Program-made: the position numbers and the translations under genes | Shown here: in pieces, positions 1-9,610 of the stretch | Numbering within the stretch: the first letter of the stretch is position 1 | Layout: each line of letters starts with the position of its first letter | Notes under the pieces: model-generated | What the model saw: the letters and a program-made list of their open reading frames with translations, nothing else | What the model was told of the DNA's origin: nothing | Database searches by the model: none | Source: Algoriphagus sp. CAU 1675 | GTDB taxonomy: Bacteria; Bacteroidota; Bacteroidia; Cytophagales; Cyclobacteriaceae | Assembly (NCBI RefSeq): GCF_029222925.1 | Contig: NZ_JARHUI010000007.1 | Coordinates: forward strand, 81,812-145,811 | DNA: 64,000 bases | Reading direction: 5' to 3'

Positions 1-1
1 A

Positions 2-565
2 GAGCCGGACTCCATAATCAAATTGTATGGACCGGATTGTTTGGTACCGGGAACCTATGCTGCCAATTGTCTTTTGGCCAGAAAACTTTCTGAAAGTGGG
101 GTTCGGTTCGTCCAACTTTACCACCAGGGTTGGGATGCTCATGACAATTTACCCAACCAAATGATCGGCCAGGCAAAAGATGTGGATCAAGCTTCAGCGG
201 CCCTAATCACTGATTTGAAACAAAGAGGGCTATTGGATGAAACTCTGGTAATCTGGGGAGGGGAATTTGGAAGAACTAATTATTGCCAGGGTAAAATCCA
301 GGTGGAAAATTATGGAAGAGATCATCACCCTAGAGCCTTTTCGATTTGGATGGCCGGTGGCGGGGTCAAGTCCGGAATGGTCTATGGAGAAACAGATGAC
401 TTTGGCTACAATATCACCGAAAACCCGGTTCATGTCCATGATTTCCAAGCCACCATTCTTCACCTGATGGGAATAGACCATGAGCGGCTTACTTATAAGC
501 ATTTGGGAAGACGATACAGGCTGACAGATGTATCCGGAAAAGTCGTAAAAGATATCATTACCTGA
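2..565 (+). CDS. DUF1501 family protein, 3' part (5' end outside window)
   Basis: The reading frame is open from the first bases of the window, so this is the C-terminal ~187 residues of a longer protein. The visible part has the DUF1501 (sulfatase-like fold) hallmarks: a [15 protein letters not shown] strand-turn, the block [12 protein letters not shown], a [17 protein letters not shown] block, and the terminal [18 protein letters not shown] segment. DUF1501 proteins are usually exported and encoded beside Planctomycete-type cytochrome c proteins (PSCyt/PSD families). That matches the next gene, 8 bases downstream on the same strand. The substrate of the family is not established. An in-frame TTG at 23 is not the real start because the homologous block extends upstream of it. 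Confidence 0.85.
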   Translation, partial: EPDSIIKLYGPDCLVPGTYAANCLLARKLSESGVRFVQLYHQGWDAHDNLPNQMIGQAKDVDQASAALITDLKQRGLLDETLVIWGGEFGRTNYCQGKIQVENYGRDHHPRAFSIWMAGGGVKSGMVYGETDDFGYNITENPVHVHDFQATILHLMGIDHERLTYKHLGRRYRLTDVSGKVVKDIIT

Positions 566-573
566 TTCCCAGC

Positions 574-2688
574 ATGAAAAAACCCTCTCTTCAAGGAATT
601 CTAGAAAACCTGATCTTCGTTTGGCTGGGCCTAGGCTTGATATTATCCATTCCTTCAAATTCAGTCTTTTTTCCTGATTGGCTACAGGTACTGGGCAGGG
701 CACATCCTTTGATCCTTCATTTTCCAATTGTCCTATTATTGATGGGATTCCTTCTGTTTTGGATGCCTCAAAAATCGGAATTGAAAAAAATCACAGAACT
801 TGTCATTTTGATAGGGATCAATTTTGCAGGTCTCACAGTCCTAGCAGGTCTCATCCTTGCCAGGGAAGACTATGAAGGATCTGAAATTCTTTGGCATCAA
901 TGGGCCGGGATCATTGTGTTTCTGGGATCAGTTTTGCTTTATTTTTTCAGAAAAAAGAGCCCTACCTTCAATAAGGCATTCGGTGTGATTTTGGCTCTCG
1001 GCTTAGTAGCTACAGGTCATTGGGGAGCAAACCTAACCCATGGTGAAAACTTTCTTTTGGCACCTTTAAAGCCCGATGATCTACCCAAACCATCCCTAAG
1101 TGAAGCTGAGGTTTTTAGGGATATGGTTCAACCAATTTTGGAAGCAAAATGCCAAAGTTGCCACCGGGAAGGGAAAGTTAAAGGTGAACTCAGGATGGAT
1201 CATTTGGAAGGCATCCAAAAAGGAGGAAAATCAGGTCCATTTGTAGTTGCTGGTGATTTGGAAAACTCTCTAATGACCCAGCGCATCAGTCTTCCAACTG
1301 AAGACAAAAAACACATGCCTCCAAAAAACAAATCCCAGCTATCCGATGAAGAATTGAGCATTCTCAAGGAATGGGTACGGGCAGGAGCAGCATTCGATCA
1401 GAAAGTCACAGAAATCGACTCAACAAGCCCCTTATTCCAAATTGCTACACTTCAATTTAGTGAAGAGAAAACCTATTCTTTTTCCCCAGTATCCCAGGAA
1501 TTGGTCCAGAGTCTCAATAATTATTACCGAAGTGTCAAACCTATTCATCCGGAATCCCCAGCCTTGGAAGTCTCTTATTTTGGAATCAGTGCCTTTGATC
1601 CAACATCGCTGGACGATCTCAAAATGATCAAAGAACAACTCGTTCACCTGAACCTGAATAAAATGCCATTAGAGGGTGTGGACTTGAGTTTTCTGAATGA
1701 CTTCCCCAATCTGGAAAGACTCAAGTTAAATTTCACTGGTTTAAGTTCAGGTCAAATCCAACAGCTTGAAGGTTTGAAAAACCTACGGCAACTTTCGCTT
1801 GCTGGAAACTCAATTAACCAAGACGGAATATCCATTTTGGAAAATCTTGGGGATTTAAGCCATCTGTACCTTTGGCAGACTGGTCTGGATGAGCTTCAAA
1901 AGGAAAGGCTTCGGAAAAGTCTGAAAAGCACCCAAATTGATTTTGGCTTTGAGGGCACAGGGATTGTCTATGAATTAAATCCCCCTAAAATTTCTCAAAA
2001 TAAAAGTCTCTTTTCAGATAGTTTGGAGATTACACTGTCTCATCCGATTCAGTCGGTCCAAATCCGGTATACCTTGGATGAATCCGAGCCAGACAGTATT
2101 CAAAGTCCAGTTTATTCAGTCCCCATTTGGGTCAAAAATTCCGGAAAGCTCAAGGCAAGGGTATTCGCCCAAGGATGGAAAGGGTCTCCAACCCAGTCAA
2201 CGGTGTTCCTAAAATCAGGCATCATACCTGAACTGTACGAGCTCAAGTCGGATCCCAATCCCCGCTATAAAGCTCAAGGATCCAAGACTCTATTTGACCA
2301 GGTCAAAGGAAAAAACAATCATACTTCCGGTGAATGGTTAGGGTTTCAGGACTCTCCTCTGGATCTAGAATTTTCCATTGGTAACAATCAGAAAATCGGT
2401 TCCCTAGAACTTAGCCTACTTTACCATGAAGGAGCTTATATTTTTCCTCCCTCCAAAGTTGAAATTCTGTATTGGGAAAATGGAAAATGGAATTCCATGA
2501 TCCAGAAAAGCCCCGAACCATCCGATAAAATCAGAGACCCCCGATCCGAATTATTGAAATTTAACCTTGGAGATAAGGCATTTGAAAAACTGAAAGTCAG
2601 AGTCTTTCCAATCGCATCCCTTCCTTCCTGGCATCCCGGATCGGGAGCAAAGGGCTGGGTTTTTATTGATGAAATCCTGTTAAACTGA
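574..2688 (+). CDS. Membrane c-type cytochrome with LRR and Fn3-associated C-terminal modules
   Basis: 704 residues. The N-terminal ~165 residues hold several hydrophobic helices in a DUF2231-like membrane domain (motif AHPLILHFPIVLLLMGF). A Planctomycete-type cytochrome c domain follows, with one heme-binding CQSCH at residues 193-197 and a MPPKNK turn that probably holds the axial Met. Residues ~345-455 are leucine-rich repeats. Residues ~470-545 resemble the chitobiase C-terminal/Fn3-associated module (YTLDESEPDSIQSPVYS). The tail is a beta-sandwich, possibly F5/8-like. This architecture is common next to DUF1501 and DUF1553 proteins and suggests a periplasmic redox or polymer-binding role. 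It probably shares a transcript with its neighbours, with gaps of 8 and 5 bases. The exact function is unknown. Confidence 0.8.
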   Translation: MKKPSLQGILENLIFVWLGLGLILSIPSNSVFFPDWLQVLGRAHPLILHFPIVLLLMGFLLFWMPQKSELKKITELVILIGINFAGLTVLAGLILAREDYEGSEILWHQWAGIIVFLGSVLLYFFRKKSPTFNKAFGVILALGLVATGHWGANLTHGENFLLAPLKPDDLPKPSLSEAEVFRDMVQPILEAKCQSCHREGKVKGELRMDHLEGIQKGGKSGPFVVAGDLENSLMTQRISLPTEDKKHMPPKNKSQLSDEELSILKEWVRAGAAFDQKVTEIDSTSPLFQIATLQFSEEKTYSFSPVSQELVQSLNNYYRSVKPIHPESPALEVSYFGISAFDPTSLDDLKMIKEQLVHLNLNKMPLEGVDLSFLNDFPNLERLKLNFTGLSSGQIQQLEGLKNLRQLSLAGNSINQDGISILENLGDLSHLYLWQTGLDELQKERLRKSLKSTQIDFGFEGTGIVYELNPPKISQNKSLFSDSLEITLSHPIQSVQIRYTLDESEPDSIQSPVYSVPIWVKNSGKLKARVFAQGWKGSPTQSTVFLKSGIIPELYELKSDPNPRYKAQGSKTLFDQVKGKNNHTSGEWLGFQDSPLDLEFSIGNNQKIGSLELSLLYHEGAYIFPPSKVEILYWENGKWNSMIQKSPEPSDKIRDPRSELLKFNLGDKAFEKLKVRVFPIASLPSWHPGSGAKGWVFIDEILLN

Positions 2689-2693
2689 AGGAA

Positions 2694-3431
2694 ATGAAAA
2701 GAGCTTATTTACGCTACCGGGAAGCTATTGACCAAAGACTCAAGAAGGCATTTATGCAGGAAAATGAAATTCTCTTGGCAGCAAAATGGATAGCAGATTC
2801 CTTAAGTCAAAACGGATGGATCTATACCTCTGGGACCGGTCATTCCCACATGATGGCAGAGGAAATATTTTACCGTGCAGGAGGATTTGCACGGGTCATC
2901 CCACTCTTTGATCAGGATTTGATGCTCCACAGGTGTGCTTCGGGAAGTAGTATAATAGAGCGGAAGGAAGGGTATGCGAAAGGGCTGATTTCCCCCTTTC
3001 CCATCACTTCAAAAGATATCTTTATCCTAGCTTCAAATTCAGGCATAAACGCCTTTTGTATAGACCTCGCTTTGGAAGCAAAAAAAAGAAATGCGAAAAT
3101 TATTTGTATCACAAACCTCAAACATAGCAAAACGATTCCTTCCCGCCATTCCTCGGGATTGAAACTCTTTCAGGTCGCAGACCTATTTTTAGACAATTGT
3201 GGTGAGGTTGGGGATGCTGTGATCGAGATGGACCAATTGGACAAAAAAGTTGGAGCCACTTCCACGGTCATAGGAGCCGCCCTTTTACAAGCCATCATGG
3301 TTCAAGCCACCGAGATGATGCTAAAAAATGGCTTTACTCCTGAAATTTTCCATAGCTCAAATGACGAAAAGGGAGATATTGAAAATAGGGCCCTTGTGAT
3401 GAAATATAGAAACTCCATCCCCTCCCTTTAA
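2694..3431 (+). CDS. SIS-domain phosphosugar-binding protein (UPF0309-like)
   Basis: 245 residues, cytoplasmic, no signal peptide. The N-terminal helix-rich part is followed by a SIS domain: IYTSGTGHSHMMAEEIFYRAGG (a Gly-Ser/Thr-rich phosphosugar loop), DIFILASNSGINAF (second sugar-phosphate loop), IICITNLKHSKTIPSRHSSG and the C-terminal FHSSND segment. These features match the UPF0309 group, related to MurQ etherases and sugar isomerases, which probably bind N-acetyl-amino-sugar phosphates. The start follows the previous stop by 5 bases, with AAGGAA as a possible ribosome site. The next gene, on the opposite strand, is a hexosaminidase-like protein, and a NagX-like acyltransferase lies nearby. 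An amino-sugar role is therefore a reasonable inference but unproven. Confidence 0.8.
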   Translation: MKRAYLRYREAIDQRLKKAFMQENEILLAAKWIADSLSQNGWIYTSGTGHSHMMAEEIFYRAGGFARVIPLFDQDLMLHRCASGSSIIERKEGYAKGLISPFPITSKDIFILASNSGINAFCIDLALEAKKRNAKIICITNLKHSKTIPSRHSSGLKLFQVADLFLDNCGEVGDAVIEMDQLDKKVGATSTVIGAALLQAIMVQATEMMLKNGFTPEIFHSSNDEKGDIENRALVMKYRNSIPSL

Positions 3432-3457
3432 AATGTAACCTCCAACAGAAGTTTCTT

Positions 3458-4375
3458 CTAATCCTTGTGAAGGATCGGAAAATCCTCAATTTCCACTTGT
3501 GGCAGAATCATCCGGCTTCCTGGTCCATCCCAAAATTCTTCGGGCATCAAAGCTAAAAAAGCATGAACCCCATTAAAAGCCCCCATTGTGTCAGAAGCCA
3601 GAATAAGGACTCTTCTATCTCTGATTTCCAACTTATACCCTTCAGAAGGAATTTCATCCCTTTTTGCAATGCGGATCTGAAGTGGCTTCTCAGCTCTGTC
3701 AATCTCCGGCTTATATGCTTGTGAAATTTTACCGGTAAGGAACTTGGCCTCATTTGAAAAAACCTTATCTCCCAAAACAACCAATCCGGCATTACTAACT
3801 GTATCCGAAGTGCCTAAGTATTTCCATTGTTTTGGGATTGGTACAAAAGGAGGTGTTTGAGAATAAGATCTTCTATCTGGGTCTGAACGTGAAGTATTCA
3901 TTCCAGCACCTTCGAATTCCTGGAGGCTCATTTTCAGGATTTTGTAATTTCCTATTTCAAAATAGGATCCATCGGATTTTTTCAAAATCAAACCCTCAGG
4001 AGTCGGGGCGGTCTTTAAAGATGAATCGTATGCCGAATAGAAAACCTTGAAGCTTTTCCCAGGCAATAATGCAGGACTTATGGGCCTGCCCTCTATGACA
4101 AAAAGCCCGGCTGTCAAATGCCGGATTTGAAAATCGGGATTTTCGGATTGCACTTCACCCAAAAGAAAAGGGCTCTTGAAGTACAGACTCCATCCTGCTT
4201 CCAGATCAGCTCCTGAGTGATTGGTGATTTCAAACATAGCCCTATACCCTGCAGGTTCATTCGGAGAGTTTTCCAAATATTGCCAGCTAACCTCTATCAA
4301 ACTCTCTTCAATTTGAGCATAGGTCGCAAAAGGGAAAATCCAAAAAAGAAAGAATGTGATTCTTGAATAATTCAT
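3458..4375 (-). CDS. Secreted beta-N-acetylhexosaminidase-like protein lacking the GH20 catalytic barrel
   Basis: 305 residues with a clear signal peptide (ITFFLFWIFPFATYAQ). Residues ~20-150 form the CHB_HEX carbohydrate-binding N-domain of GH20 chitobiases (EISWQY-like strand, MFEITNHSG, AGWSLYFKSPF). Residues ~175-300 form the GH20b alpha/beta domain (IPIPKQWKYLG, GYKLEIRDRRVLILASDTMGAFNGVHAFLAL). The protein stops at IEDFPILHKD. In full enzymes this point (D-x-P-R-F-x-Y-R-G) starts the catalytic TIM barrel. No barrel follows: only 26 bases remain before the convergent SIS gene ends, and no other frame continues the homology. It could be a binding protein or a decayed enzyme. No internal frameshift is seen. 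Confidence 0.75.
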   Translation of the reverse strand: MNYSRITFFLFWIFPFATYAQIEESLIEVSWQYLENSPNEPAGYRAMFEITNHSGADLEAGWSLYFKSPFLLGEVQSENPDFQIRHLTAGLFVIEGRPISPALLPGKSFKVFYSAYDSSLKTAPTPEGLILKKSDGSYFEIGNYKILKMSLQEFEGAGMNTSRSDPDRRSYSQTPPFVPIPKQWKYLGTSDTVSNAGLVVLGDKVFSNEAKFLTGKISQAYKPEIDRAEKPLQIRIAKRDEIPSEGYKLEIRDRRVLILASDTMGAFNGVHAFLALMPEEFWDGPGSRMILPQVEIEDFPILHKD

Positions 4376-4423
4376 GCTTCAACTGATGAGATCATTTCTT
4401 GCTCAAATAAACTGAATTCCACT

Positions 4424-5302
4424 TCAGTTCTTTCTCAACATTTTTTTATATAAGGCAAAATTAGCTTTTATCTCATCACTCAATTCAGGTTCCTTCACTC
4501 CTTTAAGACTCATCATTTTATCGTGGATCACCTGAGCTACCAAAAGCCGGGAGGTCTCCTTATCATCTGATGGAATAATATACCAAGGGGCATAGGAAGT
4601 GGATGTTTTGTTGATAGCCTCCTCATAGCATTCATGATATTCCTTCCAAAGTTCTCTTTCCTTCAAATCCCCGGGAGAAAACTTCCAGTGGTGCTTTTCA
4701 TTTTCAAGCCTTCTAAGGAGACGTTCACGCTGCTCCTCCTTGCTCATATGCAGAAAAAACTTGAGGATAATGGTTCCATTTTCACTCAGGTGTTTTTCAA
4801 AATCATTGATTTGGCGGAGACGTTTATCCCAAAATTCGGGAGTAATATCCCCCACCTTTTCTATCCCCGGTATATGCTCATTCAATATGTATTCAGGGTG
4901 TACCCGGGTGACCAATACGTTTTCATAATATGTCCGGTTAAATACCGCATATTTCCCTCTAGCGGGCAACTGCAGGTAATGCCTCCACAGAAAGTCATGC
5001 TTCAATTCCAGTTCAGTTGGATTTTTGAAACTATGGACTATTACACCCCTAGGGTTAAACTCCTTGAAAACCTCCCGTATCAAACTGTCTTTCCCGGAAG
5101 TATCCATACCCTGAAGACAAATCAAAACCGCGTATTTGCCCTGAGCATACATGATATCCTGATGCTGGCTGAGTTCTTCCCGGTATTGGTTCAGGATTTC
5201 ATTCTTCTTTTCATCCGAAAGGCTGGTTTTCAGGAACGTAGACCTTTCTTCCAATTTAATTGGAGCATGAACCTTTAAGTTTTCTATCTCAAAATTTTTC
5301 AT
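4424..5302 (-). CDS. Polyphosphate kinase 2 family protein (class III-like)
   Basis: 292 residues, normal length for one-domain PPK2. The Walker A motif is GMDTSGKD at residues 65-72. The Walker B/lid region is FNRTYYENVLV at ~121-131, followed by RVHPEYIL. Other family landmarks are DFLWRHYLQLPARG, FEKHLSENGTIILKFFLHMSKEEQ and the late APWYIIPSDDK. PPK2 enzymes move phosphate between polyphosphate and nucleotides. The DFLWRHY and ENVLVTRVHPEY blocks resemble the class III type known from Cytophaga hutchinsonii, which can phosphorylate AMP and ADP. Class assignment by eye is tentative. Cytoplasmic. It is divergent from the next gene over a 113-bp A+T-rich gap. Confidence 0.9.
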   Translation of the reverse strand: MKNFEIENLKVHAPIKLEERSTFLKTSLSDEKKNEILNQYREELSQHQDIMYAQGKYAVLICLQGMDTSGKDSLIREVFKEFNPRGVIVHSFKNPTELELKHDFLWRHYLQLPARGKYAVFNRTYYENVLVTRVHPEYILNEHIPGIEKVGDITPEFWDKRLRQINDFEKHLSENGTIILKFFLHMSKEEQRERLLRRLENEKHHWKFSPGDLKERELWKEYHECYEEAINKTSTSYAPWYIIPSDDKETSRLLVAQVIHDKMMSLKGVKEPELSDEIKANFALYKKMLRKN

Positions 5303-5415
5303 CTTTATCAGATTATCTTTCTTAAAAAATTAACTAAAGAATGGAATAACAAGATAATATTTTAAATTCAGGCTGAAAGACATTCTTATTTATTTCCTAA
5401 CTAACCATCACCCAA

Positions 5416-6561
5416 ATGACCCAAATCCCTATACAATCCGGAATTGGAAACAGATATCTTGCTTTGGATGTACTTCGAGGCATGACCATCGCATTTATGA
5501 TCATCGTCAATACACCGGGTAGTTGGAGCAATCTGTATGCTCCCCTTGCCCATGCGGACTGGCATGGCTTCACTCCAACTGATCTGGTATTCCCCACCTT
5601 TCTTTTTGTAGTCGGCAATGCCATGAGCTTTGCTATGAAAAGGCTCCAGGAGATTCCAAGAAATGAATTCCTCAAAAAAGTTGGCAAAAGAACCCTGCTC
5701 ATTTTCTTAATCGGTTGGCTTCTGAATGCCTTCCCATTTTATGAACTAAATGATGCAGGGGAAATGTCTTTTATCAATTTGACTGAAATCCGATTTTTCG
5801 GAGTGCTTCAGCGCATCGCTTTGGCTTATTTCTTTGCTGCCTTGATCTTGTATTGGGGTGGAATTCGTACCGGCTGGATTTTCAGTGCGGCGGCATTGTT
5901 GGCCTATTGGCCTATCATGTATTTCTTTGGAGATGCCGGCGATCCCTATGGATTAGCAGGTAATGCAGCTATCAAACTAGATCTCTTGGCTATCGGTGCC
6001 GATAGAATGTACATGGGAGAAGGAATTCCATTTGATCCGGAAGGAATCCTAAGTACACTCACATCCATTGTCAATGTAATTGGTGGATATATAGCTGGCA
6101 AAATGATCCAGAAAAAAGGCAACACCATGAAGTCTGTTCAGACTTTGCTGATATTCGGGATTATTCTGATCGCTTTGAGTTATGCCTGGGATTTGGTTTT
6201 CCCCATCAACAAGAAAATCTGGACCAGCCCTTATGTGCTATTAACTGTAGGTTGGGATTTGATTATCCTGGGTGGATTGATCTTCATTACAGAAATCCGA
6301 AACTGGAAAGGCTGGACTTATTTCTTCCAAGCCTTTGGTCGAAATCCACTCATCCTCTACGTTTGCTCTGGTATCGTAATCCGAATCTTTTCAATGATCC
6401 CAGTAGGTGAAACCACATTGAAAGGAGCCATTTATGCTAACCTGTTCACCAGTTGGCTCGGTCCGAAAAATGCCTCCTTCCTATTTGCTATTTTCTACAT
6501 GCTCCTGATCTGGCTAATCGGCCTTTGGATGGACAAAAAGAAAATCTACATCAAAGTTTAA
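5416..6561 (+). CDS. NagX-like membrane acyltransferase (DUF5009 / heparan-alpha-glucosaminide N-acetyltransferase family)
   Basis: 381 residues with about ten transmembrane helices. The N-terminal signature YLALDVLRGMTIAFMIIVN, then the conserved lumen/periplasm-facing HADWHGFTPTDLVFPTFLFV, are diagnostic of the HGSNAT/NagX family. The human relative acetylates terminal glucosamine across a membrane using acetyl-CoA. Bacterial NagX proteins are associated with N-acetylglucosamine use. The active-site His candidates are in HADWHGF. A rho-independent terminator follows the gene. Its position near a hexosaminidase-like gene and a SIS protein fits an amino-sugar theme, but the actual substrate is unknown. 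Confidence 0.85.
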   Translation: MTQIPIQSGIGNRYLALDVLRGMTIAFMIIVNTPGSWSNLYAPLAHADWHGFTPTDLVFPTFLFVVGNAMSFAMKRLQEIPRNEFLKKVGKRTLLIFLIGWLLNAFPFYELNDAGEMSFINLTEIRFFGVLQRIALAYFFAALILYWGGIRTGWIFSAAALLAYWPIMYFFGDAGDPYGLAGNAAIKLDLLAIGADRMYMGEGIPFDPEGILSTLTSIVNVIGGYIAGKMIQKKGNTMKSVQTLLIFGIILIALSYAWDLVFPINKKIWTSPYVLLTVGWDLIILGGLIFITEIRNWKGWTYFFQAFGRNPLILYVCSGIVIRIFSMIPVGETTLKGAIYANLFTSWLGPKNASFLFAIFYMLLIWLIGLWMDKKKIYIKV

Positions 6562-6602
6562 TCTTTGGATTGGCAATTTTGCCATGGGACTCAATTTTAA
6601 AA

Positions 6603-6636
6603 AAATCCCGGTTTTTCCAGACCGGGATTTTTATTG
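6603..6636 (+). terminator. Rho-independent terminator after the NagX-like gene
   Basis: Ten-base arms AAATCCCGGT and ACCGGGATTT enclose an 8-base loop and run into a T-rich tract. It lies about 40 bases after the stop codon. Confidence 0.85.
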
Positions 6637-6761
6637 CTACATCCGACAAATGAGCCCATACTTTTCCCCACTGAAATCAGGTTAACTCAAATCATCCAAA
6701 ATCCTTATTTTGAGTTCCTCTTAGATCGTACTTTAATATTTACCCCATCCCCCTTCCCCGA

Positions 6762-9044
6762 ATGGTACTATTTTCATCTTTAAAGCAGACAGTTATTAAA
6801 ATCCTACCTATATGCCTCGTTTTTTCGGTCCTGTCACCGCTCAAGGCACAGATAAAAGAAGAAACTTACCATAGGGCAGAATATTTTTTAAGCAATAATA
6901 TCCAAAGGGAAGTATATCACTTGGAGGTAATTCCCAATTGGCTGGAAGGCAAAACCAGCTTTTGGCACCAGACCTATACAGAGCATGGCAAAAGATTTTT
7001 CATCACTGATCTAGAAAAAGGGGAAACAGTTGAGGCTTTTGATCATACGCAACTGGCTTTGGTTTTAAGTAAAGAAAGTGGTGAATCGATAGAAACCAGT
7101 AATCTGCCCTTCAACCAAATCCAAATAAAAAAGGATGGAGTAATAAGCTTTGAATGGAAAAATAAAACCTGGACCTACCTTAATGGAAAACTTGAGTCCA
7201 AACAAAAACTAGAGCCTGAAAGCAGAACCTATTCGGTTTCTCCCGATGGAAAATGGAAGGCCTATACAAAAAACTACAACCTTTTTGTCCTAAACCAGGA
7301 AACCGGAGAAGAGATCCAGCTGAGTTTTGATGGCAAGAAAGGATTCGAATACGCTTCATTTTGGGGCTGGTGGGATCTAATACACGGAGAAAATGGAGAA
7401 CGTCCTGATCATTTTGCAGTCAATTGGTCACCAGACTCCAAAAAACTCCAAACCCAAATCGTGGATTTGAGGCTTGCTGAAAAAATGCTGTTGCTGGACT
7501 GGAGCCAGGATCAGCGCTTTCGGCCTGAACTTCTTTCTTATTACCGAGGCTCACCCGGGGACAGCACGGTAGTTACCTATATTCCCGTAATTTTTGATTT
7601 GGAAACTAAAGAAGAAAGCAAATTCACTTCTTTGACCTCACCCCATTTTATAGGAACGAACCTTAGGTGGGATGAAGCGGGATCTAAACTCTTTGGAGTC
7701 CGTATGCACAGGGGCTACAAGCAATTTGATCTCATAGAACTTGATCCAAGTACCAAAGAAATCAGACCTGTCTATTCGGAATCTTCAGAAACTCACGTAA
7801 GCAATCCAATCTTAAAAAGGTTGAAAAACGGACAGTTTATCTTGGGAACTGATCATTCCGGATGGAATCAACTTTACCTCTACGACTGGAACAATGGAAA
7901 GCTCATCAATCCAATCACCTCAGGAGAATTTGTTGTGAAAAGTCTTTTACACGTGGATGAAGATAATAAGGTGGTCTATTTCGAAGCATCCGGAAGAGAG
8001 AAAGCTGTTAACCCCTATTATTCCTTTCTTTACAAAGTGAACATGGATGGTTCGGGTCTTGAATTGCTGACTCCGGAAAATTCCTTTCATGAAATCTTCT
8101 ACTCACCGGGCGGGAGGTATTTCGTGGATAACTATTCCACAATTGATGAACCGACCCACTCGGTGGTAAGGGAATTAGCAACTGGAAAAATCATCCATAC
8201 CGTATCCAAAGCGAATCACTCTAATTTGTTGAAAAGAGGCTATCAAAGTCCCCGTCCATTCACTGCCACAGCAAAGGATGGAAAGACCACAATTTATGGC
8301 ATCTACTATGTACCTACGGATTTTAACCCTAGAAAGAAATATCCCATAATAGATTATACCTATACGGGTCCACACATTGATATTACTCCAAAAACATTCA
8401 AAGCAGGAATCGTTGGACTTCAACAACCTATGGCAGAGCTTGGGTTTATTGTGGTGACAGTGGATGGACTAGGTACTGCAGGAAGAGGAAAGGCTTTCAA
8501 TGATGTGTCTTACAATAATCTAGGCGATGGCACCACTGATCATGTATTGGCCATTATGCAACTGGCTCAACAAAACAAATTCATAGACATCGAAAAAGTT
8601 GGGATATTTGGACATTCCGCGGGGGGATATGATGCCGCAAGAGCCATGCTTCTGCATCCTGATTTCTACAAAGTGGCTGTAGCTTCAGCCGGGGATCATG
8701 ATCAAAGGATGGAAAAAGCATGGTGGCCTGAAATGTACATGGGTTATCCTGTGGGTGATTTCTACCATGAACAATCCAATATCACCAACGCACACAAGCT
8801 TAAGGGGCATCTGCTATTGGCACATGGAGGAATTGATGAAAATGTCAACCCTTCAGCAACATTCAAACTTGCAGAAGCTTTGATTAAGGCCGGAAAAGAT
8901 TTTGATCTATTTATATGGCCTAGCAGAAACCACAGCTTCGGTAGAACCAACGGGGACTATTTTACCAAAAAACGATGGGATTACTTCATCGAACACCTCT
9001 TGGGAGAAGAGCCCATCCGCCATTATCAAATCAAAACAGACTAG
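6762..9044 (+). CDS. Dipeptidyl peptidase IV family serine peptidase (S9B)
   Basis: 760 residues with an N-terminal signal sequence ending near PLKAQIKE. Residues ~90-510 are the DPP-IV beta-propeller (YSVSPDGKWKAYTKNYNLFV, then FWGWWDLIHGENGERPDHFAVNWSPDSKKL). Residues ~540-750 are the alpha/beta hydrolase domain. The catalytic triad can be placed at Ser619 in GHSAGG, Asp692 in HGGIDENVNP and His724 in SRNHSFG. The nucleophile elbow is GHSAGG rather than the usual GWSYGG of S9B, as seen in some Bacteroidota S9 enzymes. The propeller Glu pair that binds the substrate N-terminus was not located with certainty, so dipeptide specificity is inferred. Probably periplasmic. It ends 2 bases from a convergent gene. 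Confidence 0.88.
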   Translation: MVLFSSLKQTVIKILPICLVFSVLSPLKAQIKEETYHRAEYFLSNNIQREVYHLEVIPNWLEGKTSFWHQTYTEHGKRFFITDLEKGETVEAFDHTQLALVLSKESGESIETSNLPFNQIQIKKDGVISFEWKNKTWTYLNGKLESKQKLEPESRTYSVSPDGKWKAYTKNYNLFVLNQETGEEIQLSFDGKKGFEYASFWGWWDLIHGENGERPDHFAVNWSPDSKKLQTQIVDLRLAEKMLLLDWSQDQRFRPELLSYYRGSPGDSTVVTYIPVIFDLETKEESKFTSLTSPHFIGTNLRWDEAGSKLFGVRMHRGYKQFDLIELDPSTKEIRPVYSESSETHVSNPILKRLKNGQFILGTDHSGWNQLYLYDWNNGKLINPITSGEFVVKSLLHVDEDNKVVYFEASGREKAVNPYYSFLYKVNMDGSGLELLTPENSFHEIFYSPGGRYFVDNYSTIDEPTHSVVRELATGKIIHTVSKANHSNLLKRGYQSPRPFTATAKDGKTTIYGIYYVPTDFNPRKKYPIIDYTYTGPHIDITPKTFKAGIVGLQQPMAELGFIVVTVDGLGTAGRGKAFNDVSYNNLGDGTTDHVLAIMQLAQQNKFIDIEKVGIFGHSAGGYDAARAMLLHPDFYKVAVASAGDHDQRMEKAWWPEMYMGYPVGDFYHEQSNITNAHKLKGHLLLAHGGIDENVNPSATFKLAEALIKAGKDFDLFIWPSRNHSFGRTNGDYFTKKRWDYFIEHLLGEEPIRHYQIKTD

Positions 9045-9046
9045 GC

Positions 9047-9610
9047 TTAACCTTCAATCTCCTTCACTAATTCTTCGTACCAAGCCTCTCCATACTTTCT
9101 GATCAAAGCATTTTTCAGAAAACGATAGAGAGGCACCTTTAGGCTGTTACCCAATTGACATGCGGGATCACAAATATGCCAGCGGTCATAATTTAATGCA
9201 TCAAACTGATCGTACTTAGTCACTCGAATTGGATAAAGATGACAGGATATAGGCTTCTGCCAAGTGATTTTTCCATCCAGATATGCCTGCTCTATCCCGC
9301 ATTTTAGGATTCCTCTCTCATCATACAACGCATAGGCACATTCCCTGTTGTCCCCTATGGTGGGCGTTCCTTTATCTCCATCTTTGTCATACACCCAAGT
9401 TCCCTGGGCTTCTATGACCTTTCTACCTTCCTCGGTGATATAATCTTTGACAATTGGGTAAATCTCTTCGATGATCTTGGTTTCCTCATCTTCCAAGGGT
9501 GCACCGGCATCCCCCTCTACACAACATGCCCCCTTACAGGCCTCGAGATCACAAACAAAAAAATTTTCTTTGATATCATCGGACAGCACCGCATTTCCAA
9601 CCAGGATCAT
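9047..9610 (-). CDS. DUF3109 family cysteine-rich protein
   Basis: 187 residues with no signal peptide. The Cys pattern is conserved in the family: [20 protein letters not shown] near the N-terminus, then [36 protein letters not shown] and [11 protein letters not shown]. This looks like a metal- or Fe-S-binding site related to the YkgJ-type Cys cluster, but the biochemical role of DUF3109 is unknown. The stop codons of this gene and the peptidase gene are 2 bases apart on opposite strands. Confidence 0.85.
   Translation of the reverse strand: MILVGNAVLSDDIKENFFVCDLEACKGACCVEGDAGAPLEDEETKIIEEIYPIVKDYITEEGRKVIEAQGTWVYDKDGDKGTPTIGDNRECAYALYDERGILKCGIEQAYLDGKITWQKPISCHLYPIRVTKYDQFDALNYDRWHICDPACQLGNSLKVPLYRFLKNALIRKYGEAWYEELVKEIEG

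Noticed and set aside
4634..5278. 214-residue + strand frame opposite the PPK2 gene
   Set aside because: Exact antisense shadow of the PPK2 coding region, whose motifs are complete.
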